64,000 nucleotides of DNA from Desulfovibrio piger (GCF_951793255.1 NZ_OX636706.1:644001-708000), one strand, 5' to 3'; shown: positions 42,890 to 52,329, numbered from the stretch's first letter. The notes: generated by a model from the sequence alone, not told the origin. Translations and numbers: made by a program.

Positions 42890-44878
42890 ATGCCTATGAT
42901 TCCCGTCAAGGAAGCGATGAAAGGCGTTGCCATTGCTGAACCTGAAGTGAAGGAACATGACGTCGACCTGCTGATCGTGGGCGGCGGTATGGGTGCCTGC
43001 GGTACGGCTTTCGAAGCCGTGCGCTGGGGCGACAAACACGGTCTGAAAATGATGCTGTGCGACAAGGCCGCCCTCGAGCGCTCCGGCGCCGTGGCCCAGG
43101 GCCTGTCCGCCATCAACACCTACCTCGGCAAAAACACCGCCGACGATTACGTCCGCATGGTCCGCACCGACCTTATGGGTCTGGTCCGCGAAGACCTGAT
43201 CTTCGACGTGGGCCGCCACGTTGACGACTCCGTGCATCTGTTCGAAGAGTGGGGCCTGCCCTGCTGGATCAAGGACGAAAACGGCCACAACATGAACGGC
43301 GCCGCCGCCAAGGCCGCCGGCAAGAGCCTGCGCAACGGCGACGATCCCGTCCGCTCCGGCCGCTGGCAGATCATGATCAACGGCGAATCCTACAAGTGCA
43401 TCGTGGCCGAAGCCGCCAAGAATGCCCTGGGTGAAGACCGTATCATGGAGCGTATCTTCATCGTGAAGCTGCTGCTCGACAAGAACACCCCCAACCGCGT
43501 CGCCGGTGCCGTGGGCTTCAACCTGCGCGCCAACGAAGTGCACATCTTCAAAGCCAACGCCATCATGGTGGCCGCCGGCGGTGCCGTTAACGTGTACCGT
43601 CCCCGTTCCACCGGTGAAGGCATGGGCCGCGCCTGGTACCCCGTGTGGAACGCCGGTTCCACCTACACCATGTGCGCTCAGGTCGGCGCCGAAATGACCA
43701 TGATGGAAAACCGCTTCGTGCCCGCCCGCTTCAAGGACGGTTACGGCCCTGTGGGCGCCTGGTTCCTGCTGTTCAAGGCCAAAGCCACCAACTGCAAGGG
43801 CGAAGACTACTGCGCCACCAACCGCGCCATGCTGAAGCCTTACGAAGATCGCGGCTACGCCAAGGGCAACGTGATCCCCACCTGCCTGCGTAACCACATG
43901 ATGCTTCGTGAAATGCGCGAAGGCCGCGGCCCCATCTACATGGACACCAAGACCGCCCTGCTGACCACCTTCGCCACCCTGACCGAAGAACAGCAGAAAG
44001 ACCTCGAGTCCGAAGCCTGGGAAGACTTCCTGGATATGTGCGTTGGTCAGGCCAACCTGTGGGCCGCCACCAACACCGCTCCTGAAGAACGCGGTTCCGA
44101 AATCATGCCCACCGAACCTTACCTGCTCGGCTCCCACTCCGGCTGCTGCGGCATCTGGGTTTCCGGTCCCGACGAAGCTTGGGTGCCCGAAGACTACAAG
44201 GTTCGCGCTGCCAACGGCAAGGTCTACAACCGCATGACCACCGTGGAAGGCCTGTTCACCTGCGCCGACGGCGTGGGCGCTTCCGGCCACAAGTTCTCCT
44301 CCGGTTCCCACGCTGAAGGCCGTATCGCCGGCAAGCAGATGGTGCGCTGGTGCCTGGACCACAAGGACTTCAAGCCTGAGTTCAAGGAAACCGCCGAAGA
44401 ACTGAAGCAGCTGATCTACCGTCCTTACTACAACTACCTGGCCGGCAAGGACGCCTCCACCGACCCCGTGGTGAACCCCAACTACATCACGCCCAAGAAC
44501 TTCATGATGCGCCTCGTGAAGTGCACCGACGAATACGGCGGCGGCGTGGGTACCTACTACACCACCTCCAAGGCTCTGCTGGACACCGGCTTCTATCTGC
44601 TGGGCATGATGGAAGAAGACTCCGCCAAGCTGGCCGCCCGCGACCTGCACGAACTGCTGCGTTGCTGGGAAAACTACCATCGCCTGTGGACCGTGCGCCT
44701 GCACATGCAGCACATCGCCTTCCGTGAAGAGTCCCGTTACCCCGGCTTCTACTACCGCGCCGACTTCCTGGGTATCGACGACAGCAAGTGGAAGTGCTTC
44801 GTGAACTCCAAGTACGATCCCGCCACCGGCGAAACCAAGATCTTCAAGAAGCCCTACTACCAGATCATCCCTGACTAG
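42890..44878 (+). CDS. aprA: Adenylylsulfate reductase, alpha subunit
   Basis: A 662-residue FAD subunit that reduces APS to sulfite and AMP. The FAD-binding Rossmann motif is VDLLIVGGGMGACGTAFEA, with ALERSGAVAQGLSAINTY near the flavin and the family segments RPRSTGEGMGRAWYP and GVGASGHKFSSGSHAEGR. Length and motifs are normal for the family. It lies 37 bp after aprB with AAGGAG. Codon use is more biased than neighbours (few rare codons), consistent with very high expression. Confidence 0.98.
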   Translation: MPMIPVKEAMKGVAIAEPEVKEHDVDLLIVGGGMGACGTAFEAVRWGDKHGLKMMLCDKAALERSGAVAQGLSAINTYLGKNTADDYVRMVRTDLMGLVREDLIFDVGRHVDDSVHLFEEWGLPCWIKDENGHNMNGAAAKAAGKSLRNGDDPVRSGRWQIMINGESYKCIVAEAAKNALGEDRIMERIFIVKLLLDKNTPNRVAGAVGFNLRANEVHIFKANAIMVAAGGAVNVYRPRSTGEGMGRAWYPVWNAGSTYTMCAQVGAEMTMMENRFVPARFKDGYGPVGAWFLLFKAKATNCKGEDYCATNRAMLKPYEDRGYAKGNVIPTCLRNHMMLREMREGRGPIYMDTKTALLTTFATLTEEQQKDLESEAWEDFLDMCVGQANLWAATNTAPEERGSEIMPTEPYLLGSHSGCCGIWVSGPDEAWVPEDYKVRAANGKVYNRMTTVEGLFTCADGVGASGHKFSSGSHAEGRIAGKQMVRWCLDHKDFKPEFKETAEELKQLIYRPYYNYLAGKDASTDPVVNPNYITPKNFMMRLVKCTDEYGGGVGTYYTTSKALLDTGFYLLGMMEEDSAKLAARDLHELLRCWENYHRLWTVRLHMQHIAFREESRYPGFYYRADFLGIDDSKWKCFVNSKYDPATGETKIFKKPYYQIIPD

Positions 44879-44897
44879 TAGGCGGAAGAACATCCCT

Positions 44898-44927
44898 GGG
44901 GTGGCCGCCTAGGCCACCCCTTTTTTT
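44898..44927 (+). terminator. Terminator of aprBA
   Basis: 9-bp stem GGGGTGGCC / GGCCACCCC (44898-44906 with 44912-44920) followed by T7. It separates aprBA from qmo transcription, at least in part. Confidence 0.93.
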
Positions 44928-45098
44928 CGGCGCGGCGGGTGTGCGACATGCAAGCTCCCCGCCGCGCCTTGGAATATGCGCCGCGCGGCAGGGCCCTTGG
45001 CTCTCAATTGCGCCGCCCGGCAATCCCATACAACCGGGCAGGCGTGCGCGCCGCCCCGCAGAGGGGCCACGGCGCTGCAACGCAGGAGGATATCCAGG

Positions 45099-46334
45099 AT
45101 GTCCAACTCCATTCTCGTCGTGGGCGGTGGCTTTGCAGGCCTTACTGCCGCCATCGAAGCGGCGGAACTGGGCCACGATGTGTATATCGTGGAAAAGTCG
45201 CCCTACCTGGGCGGCCGTGTGGCCCAGCTCAACAAATATTTCCCCAAACTTTGTCCCCCCTCCTGCGGTCTGGAAATCCAGTTCCAGCGCATCAGGAAGA
45301 ACCCCCGCATCAAATTCTTCACCATGGCCGAAGTGACCAAGCTGGTCGGCTGTAAGGGTGACTACACCGCCACCGTGAGCATCAAGCCCCGCAAGGTGGC
45401 CGCCCACAACGTGGACTTCACCCTCCTCGCTTCCAGCCTGGAAGGCACCGTGCCCAACGAATTCGACTTCGGGCTGTCCCAGCGCAAGGCTCTGTACAAA
45501 TCCATGCCTTTCGCGTTCCCCAACCGCTTCGTGCTGGACACCGACGCCCTGAGCAAGGCTGACGCCGCCCGCGTCGCCGGCCAGAAGTTCCTGGACCAGA
45601 ACGAACCCGCCCGCGAGATCGAACTCAATGTGGGCGCCATCGTGGTGGCCACCGGCTGGAAGCCCTACGACGTCACCAACCTGGCCAACCTGGGCGCCGG
45701 CAAGGTCAAGAACTGCGTGACCAACATGCAGCTCGAACGCCTGGCCTCCCCCTTCGGCCCCACCGGCGGCAAGATCGTCCGTCCTACCGACGGCCGTCGT
45801 CCCAAACGCATCGCTTTCGTGCAGTGCGCCGGTTCCCGTGACCAGAACCACCTGAACTACTGCTCCTACATCTGCTGTATGGCCACTCTCAAGCAGTGCC
45901 AGTACATCTGCGAGCAGTACCCCGAGACCCAGATCTCGGTGTTCTACATCGACCTGCGCGCTCCGGGCCGCTACGTGAAGGTTCTGGACAAGGTGAAGGC
46001 CGCCCCCAATGTGCGCTTCATCAAGGGCAAGGTGGCCGATGTGGCCCAGGCCGCTGACGACAACGTCACCGTGACCGTTGAAGACGCCATCCGCGGCGAA
46101 AAGCTGCATCTGGATTATGACATGGTGGTGCTGGCCACGGGCATGCAGCCCAGCCTGGCCACCGACAGCCTGCCCCTGCCCCTGCCCCTGGACGAAGACG
46201 GTTTCGTCATGGGCGGTGAAGAGGCTGGCATTTTTGCCGCCGGTTGCGCCCGCATGCCGCTGGACGTGATGCGTACCGCGCAGTCCGGCACGGCCGCCGC
46301 TCTCAAGGCGGTGCAAACGGTGAAAGGGAGGTAG
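45099..46334 (+). CDS. qmoA: QmoA, quinone-interacting membrane-bound oxidoreductase subunit A
   Basis: A 411-residue flavoprotein related to HdrA. The N-terminal FAD motif is ILVVGGGFAGLTAAIEAAE, followed by KYFPKLCPPSCGLEIQFQRI with conserved Cys, and a further VQCAGSRDQNHLNYCSYICCM segment as in HdrA. QmoABC links menaquinol to APS reductase and is essential for sulfate respiration in model Desulfovibrio. ATG 45099 has GGAGGA at 10 nt upstream. Five bases separate it from qmoB. Confidence 0.95.
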   Translation: MSNSILVVGGGFAGLTAAIEAAELGHDVYIVEKSPYLGGRVAQLNKYFPKLCPPSCGLEIQFQRIRKNPRIKFFTMAEVTKLVGCKGDYTATVSIKPRKVAAHNVDFTLLASSLEGTVPNEFDFGLSQRKALYKSMPFAFPNRFVLDTDALSKADAARVAGQKFLDQNEPAREIELNVGAIVVATGWKPYDVTNLANLGAGKVKNCVTNMQLERLASPFGPTGGKIVRPTDGRRPKRIAFVQCAGSRDQNHLNYCSYICCMATLKQCQYICEQYPETQISVFYIDLRAPGRYVKVLDKVKAAPNVRFIKGKVADVAQAADDNVTVTVEDAIRGEKLHLDYDMVVLATGMQPSLATDSLPLPLPLDEDGFVMGGEEAGIFAAGCARMPLDVMRTAQSGTAAALKAVQTVKGR

Positions 46335-46339
46335 GCGGC

Positions 46340-48601
46340 ATGGCCAGCAAGATCGGCGTCTATTTTGACGTACAGAACATCGGCGGCGGCCTGGATGTGG
46401 AAGCCCTGGCCGAACAGGTCCGCAGCAAATGGAGCGACCTCACCCCTGTGGTGAAAGTGCTGCCCATGCTGAGCGTGGCCGAAGACGAAGTGCGTGCCGA
46501 CATCGAAGCCAACGGCCTTGACGGCGTGCTCTTCTGCGGTGCCAGCCCCCGCGACGAAGCTGCCCCCTGGCAGCTGCCCGTGCAGGTGGAACACGTGAAC
46601 CTGCGCGAACAGTGCGTGCTCGCCTACAAGAACCCCGACGGTTCCGCCGTCAGCGGCGCGGCTCCCGCCCTGCTGACCCAGATGGCCACCGACTACATGA
46701 ACATGGGCGTGGTCAAACTGCAGAAGAGCAACATGCCCGAATCTGCGGCCATCGAAGGCATCAAGCGCATCTTGGTCATCGGTGGCGGCTGGACCGGCCT
46801 CACCGCCGCCCAGGAAGCCGCCAAGACCGGCTATGAAGTCATCCTGGTGGAAAAGGCCGACAAGCTCGGCGGCGCGGTCAACAACATGCCCATGGGCTCG
46901 CCCCTGCAGGCTCCCTGGGAAGACCGCCAGCCCACCAACCTGGCCGAAAAGATCGCCGCTGTGACCGGCAACAGCAGCATCACCGTGCTGCTGAACTCCC
47001 ACATGGCCAAACTGGAAGGCCAGCCCGGCGAGTTCAAGGCCACCGTGGCCACCGCCAACGGCGAACAGACCTTCGACATCGGCTCCGTGGTCCTGGCCAC
47101 CGGCTGGGTGCCGCTGGCTGAAAAGTATCTGGAAAGCATGGGCCTGGGCGTGAACCCCAAGGTCGTCCATGCCGCCCAGTTCGCCAAGATGCTGGGCGAA
47201 GGCAAGGTCGACGCCCGCCGCATCGCCTTCGTGCTCGACACCACCATCGCCGAAGAAGCCCTGCAGAAGGCCGCTGACGAAGCCGCCGCTGCCGAGGCCG
47301 AAGCCCCCGCCGCCGAAGCTCCTGCCGAGGAAGAAGAAAAGGGCTTCGTCAAGGAGAACCTGGAAAGCATCAAGCACCTGCGTTACTCCAACGCCGTCAA
47401 CAGCGTGGGCATGCTGCGCATGGCCAACATCATCTGTGACAAGACCGATGACGCCGTGCAGGCCTTCGTGCTGTACAAGGACATGACCATCCCCGGCATC
47501 CTGGAACGCTTCTACAAGAAGATGCAGGACCGTCTGGGCCTGATGATGACCAAGGCCGACGTGACCGACATCCGTGATGCCGGCAACCACATGGTGGTCA
47601 GCTGCAAGAACACCCTGCTGGGCATGGACTTCGATCTGGATGTGGATCTGGTGGTGCTGCCCACGGGCGTCGTGCCCACGACCGCCAAGGACGTGGTGGT
47701 GGAATTCGACTACCGTCAGGGCCCCGACTTCCCGGATCTGCAGCTCTTCGACGGTTTCGCGGACTCCAACTACATCTGCTTCCCCTACGAAACCCGCCGT
47801 ACCGGTGTCTACGCCGCCGGTTGCGTGCGTCAGCCCCAGACCCTGGACGCCTGTGAAGAAGACGCCCGCGGTGCCGTGCTCAAAGCCATCCAGTGTGTGG
47901 AAGCCGCTTCCCACGGTGTGGCCGTGCATCCCCGCTCCGGCGACAATTCCTACCCGGTGTTCAACTTCGTGCGCTGCACTCAGTGCAAGCGCTGCACCGA
48001 AGAATGTCCCTTCGGCGCCCTGGACGACGACGAAAAGGGTACGCCCAAACCCAACCCGGCCCGCTGCCGTCGTTGCGGTACCTGCTTCGGCGCCTGCCCC
48101 GAGCGCGTGATCTCCTTTGCCAACTACAACATCGACCAGATCGGTTCCATGATCCGCGAAGTTGTGGTGCCCAAGGACTTCAAGAAGGAAGGCCCCCGCA
48201 TCCTCATCCTGGCCTGCGAAAACGACGCCTACCCCGCCCTGGATATGGCCGGTATGCGCCGCAAGGCCTGGAGCCCGTACTGCCGCATCATCCCCGTGCG
48301 CTGCCTCGGCTCCGTCAACGCCATCTGGGTGTCTGACGCCATGAGCAAGGGCTTCGACGGCGTGCTGCTGCTGGGCTGCAAATATGGCGAAGACTACCAG
48401 TGCCACTTCATCAAGGGTTCCGAGATCTGCAACCGCCGCAAGGAAAACATCGCCGAGACCCTGAACCGTCTGGGCGTGCAGCCCGAGCGCGTTGACCAGC
48501 TCGAAGTGGCCATCGACGAATATGACAAGGTGCCGGACATGATCGACGAATTCGTCGCTCGCATCGTGGAACTCGGCCCCAACCCGTTCAAGGGCATGTA
48601 G
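46340..48601 (+). CDS. qmoB: QmoB, HdrA/MvhD-like subunit
   Basis: A 753-residue protein. An HdrA-like FAD module (ILVIGGGWTGLTAAQEAAKTGYEVILVEK) is followed by a ferredoxin domain with two [4Fe-4S] motifs, CTQCKRCTEECP and CRRCGTCFGACP. The C-terminal MvhD-like domain has ILACENDAYPALDMAG, RCLGSVN and LGCKYGEDYQCHF. Residues about 313-335 are an Ala/Glu/Pro linker inserted in the FAD module. It is placed between qmoA and qmoC with 5 bp and 13 bp gaps, and it probably routes electrons by the complex's flavins. Confidence 0.95.
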   Translation: MASKIGVYFDVQNIGGGLDVEALAEQVRSKWSDLTPVVKVLPMLSVAEDEVRADIEANGLDGVLFCGASPRDEAAPWQLPVQVEHVNLREQCVLAYKNPDGSAVSGAAPALLTQMATDYMNMGVVKLQKSNMPESAAIEGIKRILVIGGGWTGLTAAQEAAKTGYEVILVEKADKLGGAVNNMPMGSPLQAPWEDRQPTNLAEKIAAVTGNSSITVLLNSHMAKLEGQPGEFKATVATANGEQTFDIGSVVLATGWVPLAEKYLESMGLGVNPKVVHAAQFAKMLGEGKVDARRIAFVLDTTIAEEALQKAADEAAAAEAEAPAAEAPAEEEEKGFVKENLESIKHLRYSNAVNSVGMLRMANIICDKTDDAVQAFVLYKDMTIPGILERFYKKMQDRLGLMMTKADVTDIRDAGNHMVVSCKNTLLGMDFDLDVDLVVLPTGVVPTTAKDVVVEFDYRQGPDFPDLQLFDGFADSNYICFPYETRRTGVYAAGCVRQPQTLDACEEDARGAVLKAIQCVEAASHGVAVHPRSGDNSYPVFNFVRCTQCKRCTEECPFGALDDDEKGTPKPNPARCRRCGTCFGACPERVISFANYNIDQIGSMIREVVVPKDFKKEGPRILILACENDAYPALDMAGMRRKAWSPYCRIIPVRCLGSVNAIWVSDAMSKGFDGVLLLGCKYGEDYQCHFIKGSEICNRRKENIAETLNRLGVQPERVDQLEVAIDEYDKVPDMIDEFVARIVELGPNPFKGM

Positions 48602-48614
48602 GAGGAAGGCTGCA

Positions 48615-49799
48615 ATGGCACAGAATATTCTCAAGCCGGATTCCACCTTTACGCGGGAGCTGATGGAAGCGGGCGGCGAAAGCCTGAAAAAATGCTATCA
48701 GTGCGCCACCTGCTCCGTGGCCTGCCCCATGGCTCCGGAAAACGCTCCCTACCCCCGCAAGGAAATGGTGTGGGCGTCCTGGGGCCTCAAGGAAAAGCTG
48801 GCCACCGACGTGGACCTGTGGCTCTGCCACAACTGCGGCAACTGCGCGGACCTCTGCCCCCGTGGTGCCCGTCCCGCCGACGTCATGGGCGCTGCCCGCA
48901 ACATGGTCTACCGCGATCTGACCGAGCCCACCATCGTGGGCAAGTGGATGAGCAAGCCCTCCGGTCTGCCCTTCCTCTTCGCCATCCCGGCCCTGCTGTG
49001 GCTCTTCATCTGGTGGATCCGCGCCGGCTTCAATGACGGCAACTGGTTCCCCCGCGCCGCCGACGGCCGCATCGTGTTCGGTCAGGTGTTCTATGGTGAC
49101 TACACCATCGACCCCATCTTCATGATCACCTTCTTCGGGGCCTGCTTCATCCTCTACAAGGGCGTGCGCAAGCTCTGGGGCATGTTCAAGCCTGAAGGCC
49201 GCCTGACCGTGCTTGGCAAGACCAAGGCCTGGTACTGGCACCTGCTGGACGTGCTCATCGACGAAGTGGTCACCCACCGCAAGTTCGACGACTGCGAAGC
49301 TGGTCCCAAGACCGGTACCTATGTGCCCAACCGCAAGGCCGGCCACATGATCCTGGTCTACAGCTTCGTCATCCTGGCCTTCGTGACGGCCGTTGTGGCT
49401 CTGGGCCACTGGGGCGGCAAGATCATCCCGCTCATCAAGATCGAGACCCCCATGCCGCTGCTGTACCCTGTGAAGATCCTGGCCAACCTCGGCGCCATCA
49501 TGCTGGTCTGTGGCCTGGCCATGCTCACCGCCCGCCGTCTGAAGCTGAACCCCAAGCATCAGGGTTCGAGCTGGTATGACTGGTACCTGCTGGGCATCAT
49601 CTGGCTGGTGGCCGTGACGGGCATCCTGTCCCAGGTCTTCCGCCTGGCCGATGCCATCCAGCCCGCCTTTGTGGTGTACTATCTGCATCTGGTCTTTGTG
49701 TGGATGCTCTTTGCCTACCTGCCGTGGTCCAAGCTCGGTCACTTCGTGTACCGCACCGCGGCCCTGCTGTTCGTCCGCATGTACGGACGCGGCTACTAG
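48615..49799 (+). CDS. qmoC: QmoC, membrane subunit (HdrC + heme b domain)
   Basis: A 394-residue protein. The N-terminal HdrC-like domain binds two [4Fe-4S] clusters (CYQCATCSVACP and CHNCGNCADLCP). It is followed by a NarI/HdrE-like membrane domain with about six helices from residue 115 on, including His residues expected to bind heme b (GHMILVYSF, YYLHLVFVW). It is the quinone-reactive anchor of the complex. The start follows GGAGGAAGG. Confidence 0.96.
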   Translation: MAQNILKPDSTFTRELMEAGGESLKKCYQCATCSVACPMAPENAPYPRKEMVWASWGLKEKLATDVDLWLCHNCGNCADLCPRGARPADVMGAARNMVYRDLTEPTIVGKWMSKPSGLPFLFAIPALLWLFIWWIRAGFNDGNWFPRAADGRIVFGQVFYGDYTIDPIFMITFFGACFILYKGVRKLWGMFKPEGRLTVLGKTKAWYWHLLDVLIDEVVTHRKFDDCEAGPKTGTYVPNRKAGHMILVYSFVILAFVTAVVALGHWGGKIIPLIKIETPMPLLYPVKILANLGAIMLVCGLAMLTARRLKLNPKHQGSSWYDWYLLGIIWLVAVTGILSQVFRLADAIQPAFVVYYLHLVFVWMLFAYLPWSKLGHFVYRTAALLFVRMYGRGY

Positions 49800-49884
49800 G
49801 ATGGTCTTCCGGGCCGTCGCCCCGTGACGACGGCCCGCACAGGCTCACACTGCAAAACACCGTTCTCCGAGGAGGAGGCCGAAA

Positions 49885-50604
49885 ATGTCTGATACCGCTC
49901 GCAAAATGTTCCCTGTGGAAACCGTCCTGGCCCTGGCCGTCGCCAAGAAGGGCGCGGACGTGAAAGATATCGCCGGTTACATCACCGGTCGCAGCATCGT
50001 CTGTGACGCCTGCGCCGCCGCCGTGGCTCCCTTCGCCGCTGCCTGGCTGGCCAAGCTGTCCCCCAAGTTCCTGGACATGAACTACAAAGACGGTGACAAC
50101 TGGGGCGACTTCGTCAACCAGGGTGCCCGTCTGCTGGGCGACACCATCTCCCTGACCCCCATGGATGACTGCCTGAAGAACGCCGTCGCCACCGTGCTCG
50201 ACATGATGGACGACATGCACGGCACCATGGTCAGCCAGCGCGCCGAGATCGCCACCCTGCGCCAGCAGGTGGAGACCCTGGCCCCCTATCAGGGCAAGGC
50301 TGAAGAACTGCAGAAGAAGTGCGACAAGCTGGAAGACACCATCAAGACCATGAAGACCGACATGGGCGGTCTGCGCCGTCAGGTGGCCGAATTCCAGGGC
50401 AAGGTCGCCATCAACCATGACGAACTGATGCAGAGCATCAAGGACGCCATCAAGGACAACCTGAAGAACATCACCGTGGGTGTGGCTGCTGCCGGCGTGG
50501 CCGGTGAAGCCGCCGCCGAAGAACCCGCCCAGGAAGAAGGCGGCGTGCCGGACGATTTCGGTTTCGGCACCAGCGGCGCCAACTCCGACGGCTTCGGCTT
50601 CTAG
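49885..50604 (+). CDS. qmoD: QmoD-like conserved protein of the qmo operon
   Basis: A 239-residue protein matching the conserved protein encoded after qmoABC in Desulfovibrio (DVU0851 in D. vulgaris Hildenborough). Residues 1-110 contain VCDACAAAVAPFAAAW and are helical. Residues about 115-205 are a coiled coil (QRAEIATLRQQVETL, KCDKLEDTIKTMKTDMGG). The tail is acidic and Gly/Phe-rich (DDFGFG, DGFGF). Its biochemical role is not established. AGGAGGAGG precedes the start. Confidence 0.82.
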   Translation: MSDTARKMFPVETVLALAVAKKGADVKDIAGYITGRSIVCDACAAAVAPFAAAWLAKLSPKFLDMNYKDGDNWGDFVNQGARLLGDTISLTPMDDCLKNAVATVLDMMDDMHGTMVSQRAEIATLRQQVETLAPYQGKAEELQKKCDKLEDTIKTMKTDMGGLRRQVAEFQGKVAINHDELMQSIKDAIKDNLKNITVGVAAAGVAGEAAAEEPAQEEGGVPDDFGFGTSGANSDGFGF

Positions 50605-50628
50605 TCCCAAGTCAAGGCATCGCCTTTC

Positions 50629-50664
50629 AAGGCGCGTCCGTTCCGGCGGGCGCGCCTTTTTTCG
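50629..50664 (+). terminator. Terminator of the qmo operon
   Basis: AAGGCGCG / CGCGCCTT stem (50629-50636 with 50651-50658) followed by a T-rich tract. Confidence 0.9.
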
Positions 50665-51172
50665 TGGTCGTCCAGTGCGGGGCAAAAGGGGCAGTGCCAT
50701 ATGGCAGCCCCTGCCCGAGATGAGGAGGAGCCGCAGCGCGACAGCCAGCCGTCCGATGGACGGCCGCTGCCCGGCTCTCGGGTCTGCTCGCCTCCGCGGC
50801 GAAGCGGCAAGTGGTCGGGGCCTGCGCGGCCCCAGCCCTCCTGCCCCCCCGTGCCCCGCGTCAGGTCCCCGGTTTCATCACGGCGCGCCGTAGGCGGGGC
50901 GGCACCACGCCTTCGGCGTACGCCGCCCAAGCGGCGAGCTCAATGGATGGAGAAAAGCGTTGGAGAAATCGTGGGGCAGTCTGCTGGATGAAGAACAAGG
51001 GAATGGAAAGCCTAGGAACGGGGGCTCGATGGAGGGAATGACGACCTTGCTCAAGCGGCGCGCTCAATACATAAAGAAGGCAGGCCATACGTGGCAGGGC
51101 CGGGCAGAAGCAGGAATGATGGTCCAGCCGGAGAGAAAGCCAGGCCGCACCTGATGGAGCGGCCTGGCCGAT
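50665..51172. other. Intergenic stretch, no recognisable gene
   Basis: No supported ORF. It holds several short GC inverted repeats (for example 50690-50715) and a 17-bp direct repeat CAAGCGGCG-n-GCTCAAT at 50928-50944 and 51052-51068. It could be a decayed gene; nothing identifies it. Confidence 0.45.
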
Positions 51173-51267
51173 AAAGCGCGTTTGGAGGAGGATGGGGGGA
51201 GCTTGAGGGGGAAGGAGGGACCTTTGCGCGCGAGCCAAAGGTCCCTCCTTCCCCCCTCAAAAAATCC
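51173..51267 (-). repeat. 3'-end hairpin element, copy 4
   Basis: Minus-strand reading: GGATTTTTTG, C/T-rich lead, arms of about 20 bp around GCTCGCGCG, then CCATCCTCCTCCAAACGCGC and TTT. The lead end faces the AEC transporter's stop codon, 31 bp away. Confidence 0.87.
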
Positions 51268-51297
51268 GGTCCCCCTCTCGCCGATATCCCTCCGCCG

Positions 51298-52239
51298 CTA
51301 CAGCGAAAGCAGGGTCATGGCCACGGGGATGGTGATGACGGAAAGGACGGTCGACAGGCTGACCAGCAGGGCCCCGAAGGGCGCATCCGTCTTGTAGACG
51401 GCGCCCAGGATGGAGATCTGCATCATGCAGGGCAGACCGGCCTGGATGATGAACACCTTTTCCATAAGCTCGGGCAGCTCCACAAAATGCAGCATGCCGG
51501 CCAGTATCAGGGGGCAGATGACCAGCTTGCCCAGCAGGGCCAGCAGCAGGTCACGCGACAGATGCAGATGGCGCAGATCCATCTTGTAGAGGCAGATGCC
51601 GATGAAGATCAGGGCCAGCGGCGTGGTGAGGTTGCCCATGTAGCGCAGGGCTTCCTGTACGAACTCCGGCAGCCGCAGGCCCAGCAGGGTCATGGCCAGC
51701 CCGGCCAGGAAGCCCAGCATGGGCGGCGAGAAGATGTGGCGCACATTGTCCAGCAGCGTGGCGGAACCGCGCAACGCTTCGTTGTCATGGCTCATGATGT
51801 AGCTGCCGATGCTCCAGAAAAAGGTGGTATTGGCAAAGAAATACAGCAGCACATAGGGCGCGGCCGCATCGCCGAACAGGGCAAGATTGACGGGCAGCCC
51901 GATGAAGACCGTATTGGACGTGGTGAAGCTGGCGCAGAACAGGCCGAAATGCCGCCGCTCCACGCGCGTGACCTTGGCCACCAGCAGGGCCACGGCAAAG
52001 GTCAGCAGGATGCTGAACAGCGGGAAGATCGAACCGTAGATCAGGTGGACGAGGTCGTCCCGGCCGAAAGAATGGGTGATGGTATAGAACAGGTAGGAAG
52101 GCAGGGCCACGGTAGTGACCAGCCGGGGCAGCAGGATCTGGGTCTCGGGCGAGAACCAGCCCTTGCGGGCCAGCACATACGCTATCGAGACGATGATCTG
52201 CAAGCTGAGGATGCCCTGAAGGGCGTGCAGAAAAACCAT
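51298..52239 (-). CDS. AEC-family transporter (auxin efflux carrier superfamily)
   Basis: A 313-residue membrane protein with about ten helices in two halves. Family features include LPRLVTTVALPSYLFYTIT in the first half, the SFTTSNTVFIGLPVNLALFG motif and ILAGMLHFVELPELM followed by QAGLPCMMQISILGAVYKTD in the second. AEC members export or import organic anions such as malate; the substrate here is unknown. ATG 52239 is chosen over an in-frame upstream extension that lacks homology. Confidence 0.87.
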   Translation of the reverse strand: MVFLHALQGILSLQIIVSIAYVLARKGWFSPETQILLPRLVTTVALPSYLFYTITHSFGRDDLVHLIYGSIFPLFSILLTFAVALLVAKVTRVERRHFGLFCASFTTSNTVFIGLPVNLALFGDAAAPYVLLYFFANTTFFWSIGSYIMSHDNEALRGSATLLDNVRHIFSPPMLGFLAGLAMTLLGLRLPEFVQEALRYMGNLTTPLALIFIGICLYKMDLRHLHLSRDLLLALLGKLVICPLILAGMLHFVELPELMEKVFIIQAGLPCMMQISILGAVYKTDAPFGALLVSLSTVLSVITIPVAMTLLSL

Positions 52240-52278
52240 GATGGCACCTGTGCGGCAGGAAGAGGCCCTGCCAGAAAG

Positions 52279-52329
52279 CGATGGTCCCGCACTGCACCGG
52301 CGGCAATGCGGGACCATCGGAAAAGGAAC
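52279..52329 (-). terminator. Hairpin between ilvD and the AEC gene
   Basis: Perfect 13-bp arms CGATGGTCCCGCA (52279-52291) and TGCGGGACCATCG (52317-52329). Read on the minus strand it is followed by CTTTCT, so it may terminate ilvD or attenuate the transporter. Confidence 0.55.
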
